In this document: positions 21,935 to 23,962 of the stretch, in pieces
Position numbering within the stretch: the first letter of the stretch is position 1
Layout of the letters: every line of letters starts with the position of its first letter
Source: CALJFL01 sp964590005
GTDB taxonomy: Bacteria; Pseudomonadota; Gammaproteobacteria; Pseudomonadales; Halieaceae
Direction of reading: 5' to 3'
Length of the DNA stretch: 23,962 nucleotides
NCBI GenBank assembly: GCA_964590005.1
Contig: CAZPVJ010000132.1
Location: 1 to 23,962, forward strand
Program-made: the position numbers and the translations under genes
The notes under the pieces: generated by a model
Databases searched by the model: none
Told to the model about the DNA's origin: nothing
The model's input: only the letters and a program-made list of their open reading frames with translations

Positions 21935-23962
21935 TCAGGCCGCCTCGACGATTTTTACCGGACTCACTGCCTCCTCACCCCGCCACTGGGCGAGTAACTG
22001 TTGATACTGGGGGGCAAGATTTTCCCGGTTGCGATCTTTGACATGACCATACCCTCGCAGTTTTGAGGGCAGATCAGCCAGGGTACATGCCAGCTCATAG
22101 TTGCCAGGTGATAGCCCGGATTGCAGTTCGGCCAGAAGCAGGCCGTAGTCTTCCAGGTCCTGTTTTTCGCGTCGGCGTTCGGCGGTAAAGCCAAAAATAT
22201 CCAGCGGTGTCCCGCGCAACCAGCGCAGTCTGGCCAACAGCTTGAAGGCGCCCATCATCCAGGGGCCGAACTGGCGCTTGCGCAAGTGCCCCGTTTGCGG
22301 ATCGCGCTTGCTCAGCAACGGTGGCGCCAGATTGAACTGTAACTGGAAGTCGCCCTCGAATTGCGCGGCGATTTTCCGTTGAAATTCACCATCGCTATAC
22401 AGACGTGCCACCTCGTACTCGTCCTTGATTGCCATCAGCTTGAACAGATTTCGCGCCACCACCGCAGTCAACGAGTCCTCGCTGTCTGGTTTGTGGTCTA
22501 CCGACTTCACCCGTTCGACATGCTCGATGTACTGTTCCGCATAATCAGTATCCTGGTAGCGAATCAGCCGCGCCCTCCGGTCGGCCAGCAGGGCATCGGT
22601 TGAGAAAGGCTCTTTCTCAATCTCCCCAGACTCAAGCGCGCCCATCACCTTGACCGGCTGATGTGCGCAGCGACGCCCCCAGAGAAACGCATTCTGGTTG
22701 AGCTCCACCGCTACCCCGTTGAGTGTTATCGCCTGGTTCAGCGCGCTGGCTGAAACTGGCACAAGGCCTCGCTGCCAGGCAAAACCCAGAAGAAACAGGT
22801 TTGCCGCTATCGAATCCCCCAGCAGTCCAGTGGCGATGCGAGTGGCATCGATAAAGTGCGTTTCGTCCTGTCCAACCTCCAGCGCTACCTTGTCCTTCAT
22901 AGCCTGGGTCGGGAAACGGGCATCCGGATCGAGGATAAAGGCCGCTGTCGGCACCTCGGCTTCATTGACGACGGCATGGGTTCTGCCGCGCGCCGCCTTC
23001 CCAAGGGCCTCGTAGGTTGTGGTCACCACGAGGTCGCACCCAAGCAGCAAATCGGCCTCGCCGGCAGGGATACGCACCGCCTTGATGTCCTCTTGTTTGG
23101 CCGCCACACGAACATGGCTGACCACCGCGCCAAACTTTTGCGCCAGCCCTGTCTGGTTCATGGTTGCGCAGCCTTTACCCTCAATATGGGCCGCCATGGC
23201 CACCAGGGCAGTAATCGTCAGGACGCCGGTACCACCAACCCCGGTCACCACCGTGTTCCAGGGCTGCGCCAGTTCCGGTAGATCGGGTTCCGGGAGGGGA
23301 TCAAACAGTGCCTGCTCGGCGACAGGAGTTACCGCCGGCCTACGCAGCTGGCCACCCATTACCGTCACAAAACTGGGGCAAAAGCCATTGGCGCAACTGT
23401 AGTCCTTGTTGCAGGCACTCTGGTCAATCTGGCGCTTGCGCCCCAGCGCGGTCTCCTTGGGCAGTACCGACAGGCAATTGGATTTAGTGCTGCAGTCTCC
23501 ACAGCCCTCGCAGACCTCATCGTTAATGAATAATCGTTGGGGCGGGTCAACTAACAGGCCTTTCTTGCGTCGCCGACGTTTCTCCGCGGCACAGGTTTGC
23601 TGGTAGACGATTACAGATACACCAGTGAATTCGCGCAACTCCTTCTGTAAAGCATCCATTTCATCGCGGTGATGCAAACTGTAACCGGGTATGCCATGAA
23701 AATGACCGCGCCAGTCCGCCGGCTGGTCACTGACCAGGGCGATACGGCGTACCCCCTCACCGCGCAACTGGTAGACCAGGTCTTCGACGGTGAGCGATCC
23801 GTCAATGGGCTGACCGCCCGTCATCGCCACGGCATCGTTGTAGAGAATCTTGTAAGTGATGTTTACCCCGGCGGAAACCGCGGCACGAATAGCCATAATG
23901 CCCGAGTGGAAGTAGGTGCCATCACCCAGGTTCTGGAAGACATGAGTAGCCTCGGTAAATGG
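21935..23962 (-). CDS. Indolepyruvate:ferredoxin oxidoreductase, fused alpha/beta form (5' end beyond window)
   Basis: The last 675 residues of an enzyme usually about 1150-1200 long; the frame stays open to the right edge, so the start is not in the window. It would oxidatively decarboxylate aryl- or branched 2-oxoacids to acyl-CoA, reducing ferredoxin. Visible: the end of the thiamine-diphosphate domain (HVFQNLGDGTYFHSG); a [4Fe-4S] segment (CEGCGDC plus further Cys at about 151-195 of the fragment); and the gamma-type 2-oxoacid oxidoreductase domain from GVGGTGVLTI (about 241) with MNQTGLAQKFGAVVSH. A C-terminal helical region (about 450-675) is typical of the fused proteobacterial form. 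This fused type occurs in aerobic proteobacteria for aromatic amino-acid catabolism. Exact substrate inferred. Confidence 0.92.
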   Translation of the reverse strand, partial: PFTEATHVFQNLGDGTYFHSGIMAIRAAVSAGVNITYKILYNDAVAMTGGQPIDGSLTVEDLVYQLRGEGVRRIALVSDQPADWRGHFHGIPGYSLHHRDEMDALQKELREFTGVSVIVYQQTCAAEKRRRRKKGLLVDPPQRLFINDEVCEGCGDCSTKSNCLSVLPKETALGRKRQIDQSACNKDYSCANGFCPSFVTVMGGQLRRPAVTPVAEQALFDPLPEPDLPELAQPWNTVVTGVGGTGVLTITALVAMAAHIEGKGCATMNQTGLAQKFGAVVSHVRVAAKQEDIKAVRIPAGEADLLLGCDLVVTTTYEALGKAARGRTHAVVNEAEVPTAAFILDPDARFPTQAMKDKVALEVGQDETHFIDATRIATGLLGDSIAANLFLLGFAWQRGLVPVSASALNQAITLNGVAVELNQNAFLWGRRCAHQPVKVMGALESGEIEKEPFSTDALLADRRARLIRYQDTDYAEQYIEHVERVKSVDHKPDSEDSLTAVVARNLFKLMAIKDEYEVARLYSDGEFQRKIAAQFEGDFQLQFNLAPPLLSKRDPQTGHLRKRQFGPWMMGAFKLLARLRWLRGTPLDIFGFTAERRREKQDLEDYGLLLAELQSGLSPGNYELACTLADLPSKLRGYGHVKDRNRENLAPQYQQLLAQWRGEEAVSPVKIVEAA

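Overview
The window reads as chromosome of a Gram-negative gammaproteobacterium. It carries lipoprotein and Sec signals, and gene neighbourhoods such as DUF2069-wrbA-arsC-like next to yihY-thioredoxin that resemble a Pseudomonas arrangement recalled from memory. The mix of core genes, a fused indolepyruvate:ferredoxin oxidoreductase and several unusual transporter fusions would suit a marine group such as Halieaceae/Cellvibrionales; that placement is inference. Coding density is high. I see no IS elements, phage, CRISPR, tRNA or rRNA.

Layout. 1-5020: the 3' end of a GlpE-like rhodanese (+); a leftward, overlapping operon arsC-like > wrbA > DUF2069 > sppA; and, divergently, yihY > lipoprotein thioredoxin. 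5020-5585: the only long stretch outside large genes. It holds a 58-codon secreted-peptide gene on the minus strand, a leftward terminator and several inverted repeats. 5586-7150: cysK (+) and a GNAT acetyltransferase (-). 7277-14371: the unusual core, with two convergent Tlc-like (nucleotide-exchange type) transporters, a secreted phosphatase-kinase fusion and a symporter fused to a solute-binding domain. 14511-17937: a DEAD-box helicase and oligopeptidase A (prlC). 17942-20282 (all -): two small membrane proteins, aqpZ and a divergent PTPS/QueD-family protein. 20436-21923 (+): an SDR oxidoreductase and the queuosine-precursor transporter yhhQ. 21935 to the right edge (-): indolepyruvate ferredoxin oxidoreductase, cut by the edge.

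Best candidate for an undescribed system: 7277-12138. The minus-strand gene at 10240-12138 encodes a signal peptide, a complete PPP-type metallophosphatase and a C-terminal Fam20/PI3K-like kinase with intact catalytic residues. Twenty-one bases downstream in the same direction lies a Tlc-like transporter, and convergent to that a second Tlc-like transporter carrying a C-terminal cadherin/Ig-like (CADG) domain. A periplasmic kinase needs a nucleotide supply, and Tlc proteins exchange ATP for ADP across membranes. I therefore propose, as inference, a periplasmic phosphorylation/dephosphorylation module with its own nucleotide translocase. Immediately upstream in the same direction is the symporter with a tethered periplasmic sensor/binding domain, which may belong to the same transcription unit.
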